The position numbers and the translations under genes are program-made. Shown piece after piece: positions 55,178 to 63,381 of a stretch of 64,000 bases of DNA. The DNA comes from Rhodococcus rhodochrous (GTDB lineage: Bacteria > Actinomycetota > Actinomycetes > Mycobacteriales > Mycobacteriaceae). The DNA is taken from positions 3,835,444 to 3,899,443 of the forward strand of contig NZ_LT906450.1 in assembly GCF_900187265.1 (NCBI RefSeq). Direction: 5' to 3'. The notes beneath the pieces are model-generated. The model saw only the letters and a program-made list of their open reading frames with translations. It was not told the DNA's origin and searched no databases. Position 1 is the stretch's first letter. Each line of letters opens with the position of its first letter.

Positions 55178-56400
55178 CGCATCCCGGCGGAGTCGGGCTT
55201 CGGCTTGCGCACGAGCACGCCGACCCCGGCCACGAGCGCCAGCACGGCCACGACCACGCCGTAGCCGACGGCGGTGGACATCAGGCCGAACGATCCGGCC
55301 GCCACCCCGGCGGCCATCGCGGGCACCGAGAACGCGAAGTAGCAGACGACGAAGGTCGTCGCGAAGATCCGGCCGCGCTCATGGGGTCGGCCGAGCGAGC
55401 CGACGACGCCCATGGCCGCGACGAAGGTCGAGCCCCAGCCGAAACCGGCGACGGCGGTACCCGCGTAGTACACCGCGACCCATCCCGTGAGGAGCGCGGT
55501 GATCACCGCGGCCAGTCCCGTCGCGAGCAGCACGGCCCCGAGGACCACGATGCGATGCGGGTCGCGGCGGGCCGTGGTGGTCGCCGCGACGGTGCCCGCC
55601 GTGAAGAGGGTGCCGATCGCCAGGCCCGCAGCGAGACGGTTGTCGATACCGAACACCGAGTCGACGATCGACGGTCCCAGCGACATGTACAGCCCGCCGA
55701 GCGCCCACGCCGACATCAGGCTGGGCAGGATGAGCAGATAGCGGCCCCGGACCTCACGGGGCACCGACGCGCTCGGCACCAGGCTCCGCAGGGCGTCGCG
55801 TCGCGACGGGAAACCCACCGACGGCGACGTCTCGGGCACGAAGATCAGCGCAATCGCCAGCACGACGGCGAGAACGCCGACGACCGCATAGCTCAGGACC
55901 GTCGGGAACGGCGCGAACTGCACGAGCACGCCCGCTCCCGCCGCGCCGAGCGCGAGGCCGAGCGACGGCGCCGCGGTGTTGATCAGCGGGCCGATGTGTC
56001 TGTTCGGCTGCATCTCGATCACGGCGGCGGCCAGCGCGCTCGTCGCCGCGCCCACCGCGAGACCCTGCAGGATCCGCGCGAGAATCAGCCACCCCACGCC
56101 CGGGGAGGCGATGAACACCACCATGCTCGCCGCGAGCAGCAGCAGGGCCGTCACGATCACGGGTCTGCGCCCGACGTGGTCGGACAGCGACCCCACCGTC
56201 ACGAGCGCCGCGAGCAGTGCGAGCACGTAGACCGCGAACACCACCGTGAGCATCGCCGCGGAGAATCCCCACATCTGCTGATAGACGGGATACAGCGGTG
56301 ACGGTGCCGACGACGACGCGGTGAGGGTGAACGCTCCCAGGCCGACCACGGCGAAACCGAACGAGCGGATACGGCCGCGGGGCTGTACGGGAGCAGTCAT
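55150..56400 (-). CDS. Major facilitator superfamily transporter (drug-efflux-like)
   Basis: 416 residues with about twelve hydrophobic segments. MFS signatures are GSLSDHVGRRPVIVTA after helix 2 and RILQGLAVGAATSALAAA in helix 4. Its overall style is that of 12-helix sugar/drug exporters, and the substrate cannot be predicted. Two palindromes lie upstream at 56464-56507 and probably bind a repressor. The glutamate racemase gene lies upstream in the same direction. Confidence 0.87.
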   Translation of the reverse strand: MTAPVQPRGRIRSFGFAVVGLGAFTLTASSSAPSPLYPVYQQMWGFSAAMLTVVFAVYVLALLAALVTVGSLSDHVGRRPVIVTALLLLAASMVVFIASPGVGWLILARILQGLAVGAATSALAAAVIEMQPNRHIGPLINTAAPSLGLALGAAGAGVLVQFAPFPTVLSYAVVGVLAVVLAIALIFVPETSPSVGFPSRRDALRSLVPSASVPREVRGRYLLILPSLMSAWALGGLYMSLGPSIVDSVFGIDNRLAAGLAIGTLFTAGTVAATTTARRDPHRIVVLGAVLLATGLAAVITALLTGWVAVYYAGTAVAGFGWGSTFVAAMGVVGSLGRPHERGRIFATTFVVCYFAFSVPAMAAGVAAGSFGLMSTAVGYGVVVAVLALVAGVGVLVRKPKPDSAGMREVPVPARS

Positions 56401-56463
56401 CGAACCTCCAGAAGGTGATCGGCGCGTTCCACGCGAGAGACGAACGGCGTGCCCCCGCGCGAA

Positions 56464-56507
56464 TTGGTGAACACCCCTTCACCAACATACTTCGCTCGAC
56501 GAAGTAT
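56464..56507. promoter_or_regulatory. Two adjacent palindromes upstream of the MFS gene
   Basis: TTGGTGAA-N6-TTCACCAA (56464-56485) and ATACTTCG-N5-CGAAGTAT (56487-56507) are both perfect 8-bp inverted repeats, separated by a single base. They lie 64-107 bp upstream of the MFS start, in the gap after the racemase stop. Two different dyads side by side suggest two regulators or two sites of a TetR/MarR-type repressor. No regulator gene is adjacent. Confidence 0.65.
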
Positions 56508-56539
56508 TCCTCCGGCCACCCACCCGGCGGCTCGGACAC

Positions 56540-57343
56540 TCAGAGAGAGGTGGCGTCCTCGACGTCCGCGTCGCGCATGTCGCCGGGCGCCGCGAGCAGG
56601 GCACGACCGGCGGCGAAGACCGTCGCTGCCGGCGGCAACTCTCCGGGCACACCGCTGCGGAAGACCTCGACACGACCCGAGCCCGAGGCGGGTCGCCCGA
56701 GCGCATCGATCCGGCGCAGCGTCTGCCGTGCGACGGCCTCGGCGCTGTCGAACAGGCGCACCCCGGCCGGCAGATGTTCGGTGATGGTGTCCGCGACCAG
56801 CGGGTAGTGGGTGCAGCCGAGAACCACACCCTGCACGTCCCGAGGGGTGCGCTCGGCCGCGGAGGCGACCGCTGCGGCGACGGCCACCCGATCACCCGCA
56901 TCGATGGCATCGGCGAGTCCGTGGCACGCCACACCGACGACCTCGGACCCGTTCGCGAACTGTTCGATCAGATTCGCCTGGTACCTGCTCGCGGTGGTCG
57001 CCGCGGTGGCCCAGATCGCCACGGAGTCGCACGCCGCGGCCGCGGGCTTGACCGCGGGAACCGTGCCCACCACGGGCACCGACGGGCCGAGATCGGCCCG
57101 TACGTGTTCGAGGGCGGTCACCGATGCGGTGTTGCACGGGAGCACGACCACCTCGGCGCCGCGGTCGACGGCGCGGCGGGCGGTGGTGACGACCCGGCCG
57201 ATCACCCAGTCCGGTGACTTCGGCCCCCACGGGGCGCCGTCGGGATCCGTCGACAACATGAGGTCGAGATCGGGACGCAACCGTCGCAGCCACGCGGACG
57301 TCGGCAACAGCCCGAGACCCGAGTCGATGAGCGCAACGATCAC
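56540..57343 (-). CDS. Glutamate/aspartate racemase family protein (MurI-like paralogue)
   Basis: 267 residues. The two catalytic cysteines are in VLPCNTAS (about residue 70) and VLGCTHYP (about residue 184). The N-terminus reads ALIDSGLGLLPTSAWLRRL instead of the usual FDSGVGGLTV, and the DxxxxPYG stretch is altered to TDPDGAPWGPKS. It is therefore probably a paralogue and not the main MurI of peptidoglycan synthesis. GTG start with a TAGATT box 6 nt upstream suggests a leaderless transcript. Confidence 0.82.
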   Translation of the reverse strand: MIVALIDSGLGLLPTSAWLRRLRPDLDLMLSTDPDGAPWGPKSPDWVIGRVVTTARRAVDRGAEVVVLPCNTASVTALEHVRADLGPSVPVVGTVPAVKPAAAACDSVAIWATAATTASRYQANLIEQFANGSEVVGVACHGLADAIDAGDRVAVAAAVASAAERTPRDVQGVVLGCTHYPLVADTITEHLPAGVRLFDSAEAVARQTLRRIDALGRPASGSGRVEVFRSGVPGELPPAATVFAAGRALLAAPGDMRDADVEDATSL

Positions 57344-57349
57344 CCTACG

Positions 57350-57355
57350 AATCTA
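57350..57355 (-). promoter_or_regulatory. -10 element of a probable leaderless promoter (racemase gene)
   Basis: On the minus strand TAGATT ends 6 nt before the GTG at 57343. The spacing and form are the same as at the GNAT gene (31069). Confidence 0.5.
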
Positions 57356-57410
57356 GCGGGTCGCGCACCGCCGACCCGAGTGCGGTCGGCGCGACGCGCA
57401 GCCCACTCCC

Positions 57411-58616
57411 CTATACCGCTGCCGCGAGCAGCTCGTCGATCGGGGCGCCCGCGGCGATCTTCGCGCGCGACTTCATGACCAGCGCGGGCAGGCCGCCGCC
57501 CACGGCACCGACGAGCCTGCCGTCGCGCTCGTAGTACGCGAGGAACTTGCGGCCGTCGTCGCGCACGACGTGCACCGTGTCGTCGGCCGTGACCGCACCG
57601 AGGCCCTGGATCTTGATGTCGTACTGGTCGCTCCAGAAGTAGGGCACCTGCGCGGCCGCCCCGGCCTCGACACCCATGATGGTCCTGGCGAGGACGGATG
57701 CCTGCTCACCGGCGTTCGTCCAGTGCTCGATGCGCCGGCGGCCACCGGCCGGCACCTGCCAGGACGCGACGTCGCCGACCGCCCACACGTGCGGGGTGGA
57801 GGTGCGGCCCGTGCCGTCGCACACGACTCCGTTCTCGACCTCGACACCCGAACCCTCGAGCCACTCGGTGGCCGGGATCGAACCGATGCCGAGGACCACG
57901 AGATCGATCTCGATCTCGCTGCCGTCGCCGAGGACCGCGGAGGTCACACGCTCGTCGCCGCGGATCTCCGACAGACCGACGCCGGCGCGCACGTCGACAC
58001 CCTCGGCGGTGTGCAGCCGCGTGACGAGAGCACCGACCTCGGCACCGAGCACCGACGCGAGCGGGGTGGGCTGCGGTTCGACCAGCACGACCTCGACCTC
58101 GCGCGACCGCAGGCTCGCCGCGACCTCGCATCCGATGAATCCGGCGCCGACCACCAGTGCGCGGGCACCCGGCACGATCGCCTCGCGCAGCGCGCGGCTG
58201 TCCTCGAGCGACCGCAGGACATGGACTCCCGCCAGATCCGGCAGACCGGGGATGCGGCGGGGCCGCAGACCCGTGGCGACGACGAGTTCGTCGTAGCCGA
58301 GTTCGGTGCCGTCCGTGAGGGTGAGGGTGCGCGCTGCGGTGTCGACCGAACGGGCCGCCGCACCGAGCTTCAGCTCGATGCGGTTCTCCTCGAAGAATTC
58401 GCTCGGGCGGAGGGTCGTGTCGTCGCGGTCGCCGCGCAGGACCTCCTTCGACAGGGGCGGGCGGTCGTAAGGCAGGTGCGTCTCGTCGCCGACGAGCACA
58501 AGTTCGCCCTCGTATCCGGCCCGGCGCAACTCCTCGGCGGTACGCACCGCCGCCAGACCGGCGCCCACGACGACGACGCGCTCCGGCGTACTCTCGGTCT
58601 CCCGCTCGTTCGACAC
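57411..58616 (-). CDS. FAD-dependent ferredoxin/rubredoxin reductase-type oxidoreductase
   Basis: 401 residues. RVVVVGAGLAAVRTAEELRRAGY binds FAD, LVVGAGFIGCEVAASLRS binds NAD, and HVWAVGDVASW is the second FAD motif. The C-terminal domain (FWSDQYDIKIQGLG) is that of ferredoxin reductases serving Rieske oxygenases or P450s. The partner ferredoxin is not encoded nearby. GTG 58616 is chosen because it opens the family's short leader with GGGCCGAGG directly upstream; the exact start is uncertain. It is divergent from the Asp23 operon. Confidence 0.87.
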   Translation of the reverse strand: MSNERETESTPERVVVVGAGLAAVRTAEELRRAGYEGELVLVGDETHLPYDRPPLSKEVLRGDRDDTTLRPSEFFEENRIELKLGAAARSVDTAARTLTLTDGTELGYDELVVATGLRPRRIPGLPDLAGVHVLRSLEDSRALREAIVPGARALVVGAGFIGCEVAASLRSREVEVVLVEPQPTPLASVLGAEVGALVTRLHTAEGVDVRAGVGLSEIRGDERVTSAVLGDGSEIEIDLVVLGIGSIPATEWLEGSGVEVENGVVCDGTGRTSTPHVWAVGDVASWQVPAGGRRRIEHWTNAGEQASVLARTIMGVEAGAAAQVPYFWSDQYDIKIQGLGAVTADDTVHVVRDDGRKFLAYYERDGRLVGAVGGGLPALVMKSRAKIAAGAPIDELLAAAV

Positions 58617-58826
58617 CCTCGGCCCATCCTTCGCTTCGTCTGTGACACGAATGCTCGTGCCGCGCGTCAGTGATGTATCCCACCCTGCGCCCCACGTTCT
58701 TACCAAACAGCGACGGCGGGCGACAGACCTACGTCGGCCGTTAGAGTTCGAGGCACCGTGAGGACAATGGGATCCAGCACAGGATCGAGCACGGAACACG
58801 ACCGGTACACCTACCTGGGAGCCCTC

Positions 58827-59288
58827 ATGACCAGCGACAGCGGCGCAGGTATCAGCCGCATACAGTTCGGCGCCGGAACCTCCTCCGGACCCGCCGACCC
58901 GCAGGGCCGCACGATCATCGCGGACGCGGTGGTGGCCAAGATCGCGGGGCTCGCGACCCGCGAGATCAGCGGCGTCATCGAGGTGGGCGCCGGCACCGCC
59001 CGCGTCGTGGGCGCACTACGCGACCGCATCCCCGGCGCGCGGATCAACCACGGGCAGGGGGTCGCCGTCGAGGTCGGTGAGCGTCAGGCCGCGATCGACA
59101 TCGGCATCGTCGCCGAATACGGCGTCGCGCTGCACGAACTCGCCGTCGCCATCCGGCACAACGTCATCGCCGCGGTCGAGCGCATGACGGGACTCGAGGT
59201 CACCGAGGTCAACATCACGGTCTTCGACGTCATGCTCCACGAAGAGGCCGCGGCCCTCACCGACGACGCCAAACCCCGCGTGCAGTGA
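58827..59288 (+). CDS. Asp23/Gls24-family envelope stress protein
   Basis: 153 residues. The Asp23 domain spans about residues 30-130: IIADAVVAKIAGLATREISGV, RIN-then-GVAVEVGERQAAIDIGIVAEYG and MTGLEVTEVNITVFDV. In firmicutes Asp23 lines the membrane through the AmaP anchor. The ATG at 58827 has GGGAG upstream. It is first of five genes joined by 4-8-nt overlaps. Confidence 0.9.
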   Translation: MTSDSGAGISRIQFGAGTSSGPADPQGRTIIADAVVAKIAGLATREISGVIEVGAGTARVVGALRDRIPGARINHGQGVAVEVGERQAAIDIGIVAEYGVALHELAVAIRHNVIAAVERMTGLEVTEVNITVFDVMLHEEAAALTDDAKPRVQ

Positions 59289-59596
59289 ACCCCGGATCCG
59301 CAGCGCAGGCGAACGCGGCCGACCTGGTCGCGGACGCCGCGCTGTCCGTTCCCGGCGTCGTGGGCCTGCACCGCGGCGCATTCGGGGAGGTCGCCACCTA
59401 CCTGCCCGGGCGACGCGTCGAAGGCGTGCGGCTGACCGATCGACTCTGCGCGGTGCACATCGTCGTGCGGATCCCTGCCGATCTCCCGGCCGTCGCCGAC
59501 GCCGTCCGCGTCCGGGTGTCCCCGCTGGTGGACGTGCCCGTCCAGGTGACGATCGAAGACGTCCACGCCGGTGAACGAGAAGGAGCCCCATCGTGA
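59285..59596 (+). CDS. Small protein of the Asp23 operon
   Basis: 103 residues, GTG start overlapping the Asp23 stop (GTGA). The centre (VADAALSVPGVVGLHRGAFGEVATYLPGRRVEGVRL ... PVQVTIEDVH) looks like a shortened Asp23-like fold. It is probably cytosolic. The specific role is unknown. Confidence 0.8.
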   Translation: MNPGSAAQANAADLVADAALSVPGVVGLHRGAFGEVATYLPGRRVEGVRLTDRLCAVHIVVRIPADLPAVADAVRVRVSPLVDVPVQVTIEDVHAGEREGAPS

Positions 59597-59787
59597 ACCA
59601 CACACCCGTCAGCAACACCGTCGTCGGACTCCTCGCGGGGCTGCTCCTGGCCCTCGCCGGCATCATCGGCGGGTTCAGCGGCCTGCTGTTCGCCGTGCTG
59701 CTCGGCGCGCTGGGTGCCGCGATCGGCGCCCACCGCGACGGCCACCTCGACCTCGGCGCCCTGCTGAGGAGTCGGGGCCGTGGCTGA
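59593..59787 (+). CDS. DUF2273-type small membrane protein
   Basis: 64 residues with two hydrophobic segments (VVGLLAGLLLALAGIIGGF and LLFAVLLGALGAAIGA). This small family accompanies Asp23/AmaP genes in firmicutes as well. GTG overlaps the previous stop by 4 nt. Confidence 0.85.
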   Translation: MNHTPVSNTVVGLLAGLLLALAGIIGGFSGLLFAVLLGALGAAIGAHRDGHLDLGALLRSRGRG

Positions 59788-60796
59788 CCCCACCGCACCC
59801 GACGTCGGGACATCCGACGACACCGCGACCGAGGGGACGGGGGTCGTGCCGCCGGGCGAACGCGGCAGCCTCGTCGTCAAGGACCGCGCGATCGAACGCA
59901 TCGCCGCGGCCGCCGCGCTCGGCGTCCCCGGTGTGGTGCGGCACAGCGGAGGCGGCATCCTGCGTCTCACCGGCCGCGACCTGCCCAGGGCCGACGTCAC
60001 CACCGGCGCGAAGGCCGTCGCGGTGAATCTCTACATCGCCGCCGAATGGCCGTACGACGCGGCGATGCTCACCCGCCGGGTCCACGACGCGGTCGAACGC
60101 CAACTGCACGACCTGACAGGCATGCGGATCAGCGAACTCAACGTGCTCATCGTCGCGACCGCGCTCGTCGAGGACGGCGAGACCGACGAGGCACAACCAC
60201 CCGTCGAGTACCTGGAATCCGACATCGTCGCGGCGCGGACCACCCCGCATCCCGACATCCCCACCGTCGCTCCCCTGCCACCGCTGGCGCCGCCCGCGGC
60301 CGCACCCGCCGCCGCGATCGTCGCGATCGCGGCACTCGCCCTGTCGTTCGTCGCTGCCCGGGAACTGCTCATCGTCAACGGGACGTACGGCGGCGCCCCG
60401 TGGCTGCGCAACTCCTTCGAGTGGTTCGGCCGCCTGCACTGGCACACCTGGCTCGCACCGATCGCGGCGGTGTGCCTCGTCCTCGGAATCGTCCTGATCG
60501 TCGTCTCGCTCAAACCCCGTCGCCGGACGCATGTCCCGCTGCAGGTCGCGGGACCGGTGCCCACGGTGTGGATGCGGCGCACCGACGTCGCACGCATGTG
60601 CAGCGCCCACGCATCCGCGCTCACCGGTGTGCGCACGGCCCGCACGGTCGTCGATCGTCGCCGTGCCGTGGTGCGTATCTCGATCGAGGACGAGACGCCG
60701 GTCGACGAGATCACCGCCTCCGTGCGCGGCGCGGTCGCCCCGAACCTCGCGGCGCTCGCCGACCCCGTCGAACTCGTGGTGGAGGTGGCGCGGTGA
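59780..60796 (+). CDS. Asp23-domain protein with membrane-anchored C-terminal domain
   Basis: 338 residues. The N-terminal part (about 30-130) is Asp23-like (LVVKDRAIERIAAAAALGVPGVV ... MRISELNVLIV). A Pro/Ala-rich linker follows, then two membrane segments (AIVAIAALALSFVAA and WLAPIAAVCLVLGIVLIVV) and a C-terminal soluble domain. It would tether the Asp23-like layer to the membrane. GTG 59780 overlaps the DUF2273 gene by 8 nt. Confidence 0.85.
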   Translation: MADPTAPDVGTSDDTATEGTGVVPPGERGSLVVKDRAIERIAAAAALGVPGVVRHSGGGILRLTGRDLPRADVTTGAKAVAVNLYIAAEWPYDAAMLTRRVHDAVERQLHDLTGMRISELNVLIVATALVEDGETDEAQPPVEYLESDIVAARTTPHPDIPTVAPLPPLAPPAAAPAAAIVAIAALALSFVAARELLIVNGTYGGAPWLRNSFEWFGRLHWHTWLAPIAAVCLVLGIVLIVVSLKPRRRTHVPLQVAGPVPTVWMRRTDVARMCSAHASALTGVRTARTVVDRRRAVVRISIEDETPVDEITASVRGAVAPNLAALADPVELVVEVAR

Positions 60797-61356
60797 AACT
60801 CCGTACCGTGCTGGCGAATCGGCTCGTCACCTTCCTGACGGGCCTCGCGCTCGCCGGTGCCGGCGCATTCGCCCTCGCCTGGGTGTGGCAGGTTCCCGCC
60901 GCCCGCGAACAGCTCTCGCGTCTCGACCGTCCCCGCGTGACCGACATTCCGGACCAGTCGTGGTGGACGCCGGCCCTGTGGTCGGTCTTCGCGGGCGGAC
61001 TCGTGCTCGGCATCGCGTTGCTCGCCGTCAACCTGTCGCGCCGGCGCACCTCGACCGTGCAGCTCTACGACCAGGTCACCGACGCCACTCTCGGTGTCGA
61101 ACTCGGTCCCGTCGCCGACGGTGTGGCAGCCGAACTCGCCGCCCTACCCGGCGTGCGGGCCGTGCGCGGACGCGCCGTGGTCGAACGCCACCTGCCGACG
61201 CTCTCGGTGGTGGTGCACGCCGACCCGACCATCGACGTCACCGAACTGACGGAAGCCGCCGAGGATGCCGCCCAGCGGGTCGCGCGGGCTCTTGGTGGGG
61301 CGCACGTGGCGACGCAGGTCCTGGTACATCTCGACCCGGCCGTCGACGTCCACTGA
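60793..61356 (+). CDS. AmaP-like membrane-anchor protein
   Basis: 187 residues with two N-terminal membrane segments (LVTFLTGLALAGAGAFALAWVW and WTPALWSVFAGGLVLGIALLAV), then a soluble domain with an Asp23-like beta pattern (LPTLSVVVHADPTIDVTELTE). This resembles AmaP, the anchor of Asp23. The GTG overlaps the previous stop by 4 nt, closing the five-gene operon. Confidence 0.8.
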   Translation: MKLRTVLANRLVTFLTGLALAGAGAFALAWVWQVPAAREQLSRLDRPRVTDIPDQSWWTPALWSVFAGGLVLGIALLAVNLSRRRTSTVQLYDQVTDATLGVELGPVADGVAAELAALPGVRAVRGRAVVERHLPTLSVVVHADPTIDVTELTEAAEDAAQRVARALGGAHVATQVLVHLDPAVDVH

Positions 61357-61380
61357 GCCCACCCGGCCCGGGGCGGCTCA
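61354..61380. terminator. Short hairpin at the convergent ends of the AmaP-like and MpaB genes
   Basis: TGAGCC pairs with GGCTCA around a GC-rich loop, covering the stop of the AmaP-like gene and the last codon of the MpaB gene. It could act in both directions; the stem is short. Confidence 0.4.
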
Positions 61381-62553
61381 GCTTCGGGCCGCGTCCACGA
61401 GGTCGTGCTCGACGCGGTAGTCCACGCGCATCCGGTCCATCGCGACGTCGCGCACCTTGTACGCCCGCTGCGTGGTGCGTTCGAGGTCCGGGTAGCGGAG
61501 TTCCTGGACGCGGTCGACGAGCGCGAGCAGCGGCCCGACGCGTCCGAGGACGTGCTTGAGCGGACTGTCGGGGATGTGCAGGGCGTCGGCGTCGGCGTCG
61601 CCGATGAACACCCGCTGCAGCGAGTGCATCACCGTGCGGGCGACCGCCGTCCGGATCGGTGCGGGGCCCGGCAGCAGGTTCGCCAGCTCCGGGACGAGAT
61701 ACTGCTCGGTCAGTGCGGTGACGAATTCCCGGTCCTCGTCGCTGGGGCCCGGCGAGGTGAGCCGGTAGAGGTCCTCGACCGCGATGTGGTCGCGTTCGGT
61801 ACGCAGGCCCAGTTCCTCGCCCATCCCGATCACGTGCCCGACATATCGCCACAGGTGGTAGATGTCGTCGAGTTCGCGATCGGTGAAGCGCACCCCGAGG
61901 ACCTGCATCGCCTCGACCGCGATGTGCCCGAACTCGGCCATCGTCAGCGCCATGTACGACTGCGGGATCGGCACTCCCCAGGCGTCCTCGTCCCACACCC
62001 CGCTCGCGAGGATGCCCTTGCGCACGTGGGCGTGGATCAGGCGCACCCGCACCGTGAACGCGAATCCGCCTCCGTCGCGGCGCATTCCGCCGCGAGTGAG
62101 GACGTGCCGTAACCACTCCCCGACCTCGACCGACCGCACGGCCGGCCGACTCACGTAGCGGCCCGTCAGTGCGAGAGGCTTTCCGGCGATGAAGTTCCCG
62201 GCACCGCGCAGCAGCGAGGCGGCACCGAGCACCATGCCGAGGATCGGCGTGTGCCGCACGAGCGCGTCGGCGGCGTTGTCGATGCGGTCGTGGTCGACCC
62301 AGGCGGGTTCGTCGTCGAGGAAGGCGAACAGCTCTCGCAGGGAGTCGGGTGCGTCGGGGACCGCGTCGACACCGTCGGCGAGTGCGACGCGCACGGCGTC
62401 GGTCGCGGAGGTCGGACCGAAGTCGTCGTTCACCACGGCGTCGGCCAACGGGTCGGCCTGCCACATGCCGTCGAGCCAGCGCTCGCCGAGATCTGCGTAT
62501 CGGCGCACCGCAAGGTCGGCGTTGACGAGATCACGTGGGATACGTCGCTCCAT
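61378..62553 (-). CDS. MpaB/latex-clearing-protein-like oxygenase (DUF2236)
   Basis: 391 residues. The DUF2236 pattern includes RVRLIHAHVRKGILASGVWDEDAWGVPIPQSYMALTMAEFG and DIYHLWRYVGHVIGMGEEL, with histidines that in Lcp-type members bind heme. Relatives include rubber oxygenase Lcp and fungal MpaB. The true substrate is unknown. No signal peptide is seen, unlike secreted Lcp. It is divergent from the TetR gene across 45 bp. Confidence 0.83.
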   Translation of the reverse strand: MERRIPRDLVNADLAVRRYADLGERWLDGMWQADPLADAVVNDDFGPTSATDAVRVALADGVDAVPDAPDSLRELFAFLDDEPAWVDHDRIDNAADALVRHTPILGMVLGAASLLRGAGNFIAGKPLALTGRYVSRPAVRSVEVGEWLRHVLTRGGMRRDGGGFAFTVRVRLIHAHVRKGILASGVWDEDAWGVPIPQSYMALTMAEFGHIAVEAMQVLGVRFTDRELDDIYHLWRYVGHVIGMGEELGLRTERDHIAVEDLYRLTSPGPSDEDREFVTALTEQYLVPELANLLPGPAPIRTAVARTVMHSLQRVFIGDADADALHIPDSPLKHVLGRVGPLLALVDRVQELRYPDLERTTQRAYKVRDVAMDRMRVDYRVEHDLVDAARS

Positions 62554-62598
62554 ACATCCATGGAAACACGAGGAATCCTCACTTACTATTCACTTTTC

Positions 62599-63231
62599 AT
62601 GAGCTCCCCGCGCGGTGACAGAACCGCAGGAAAAGCACCCCGGAAGCGACCTGTACAGCAGCGGAGTCACGACACCCGCAAGTTGCTCCTCACCTCTGCG
62701 CACGAGTTGCTCGAGCGCAGCCCCACCGCGCGGATCAGCACCACGGCACTCGCCGAGCACGCCCACGTGAGCATCGGGACGGTCTACCGGTACTTCCCCG
62801 ACGTCGACGCCGTGCTCGACGAACTCCGCATGACCGCCGTCCACGCGATCACCACCTCGCTGTCCACCGCCATCGGACGGGCGATGGACCAGGAGCCGGC
62901 GGAGGCCATGGTGACGGTCGTGGAGAGTCTCACCGCCGCGTTCGAGAAACACGCCGCGGTGCTCCGGGTGTCGTACACCTCGGAGGAGATCGAGTTCGGG
63001 CTCGCGTGGGCCGAGGTCGAAGGTCCGCTGCGGCCGCTGGGACGCATCATCCCGGCCCGGCTGCGACCCGATCTCGACGACGCAGCACTCGACGATCTCG
63101 TCTTCATCGTGATGGGAGCGACGGCGAGCCTGTGCTCGCGGATCGCCCTCCTACGTCCCCGGAGATCCGATCGGACGCGGATGGTTGCGATGACGGCGCG
63201 GATGCTCCTCGCCGCGATCGAGAGCGCCTGA
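62599..63231 (+). CDS. TetR-family transcriptional regulator
   Basis: 210 residues. The helix-turn-helix is ARISTTALAEHAHVSIGTVYRYFPDVDAVLDEL. A basic N-terminal tail (KAPRKRPVQQRS) precedes it. The ATG at 62599 follows a TACTAT box by 9 nt and has no clear ribosome site. It is placed to repress the divergent MpaB-type gene. Confidence 0.88.
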   Translation: MSSPRGDRTAGKAPRKRPVQQRSHDTRKLLLTSAHELLERSPTARISTTALAEHAHVSIGTVYRYFPDVDAVLDELRMTAVHAITTSLSTAIGRAMDQEPAEAMVTVVESLTAAFEKHAAVLRVSYTSEEIEFGLAWAEVEGPLRPLGRIIPARLRPDLDDAALDDLVFIVMGATASLCSRIALLRPRRSDRTRMVAMTARMLLAAIESA

Positions 63232-63381
63232 TCGAGAGCGCCGACCACACGGCGCGGTTGACAAGAATGCTTCACATACGGGGCGGTCGTTTTTCGGCCC
63301 GAAAACAGACCCGATGTCCTGCCGAACGGCACATACTGATCACTGTCGTCCTCACACCGTCGTCTCGACCGGGAGAATGCC

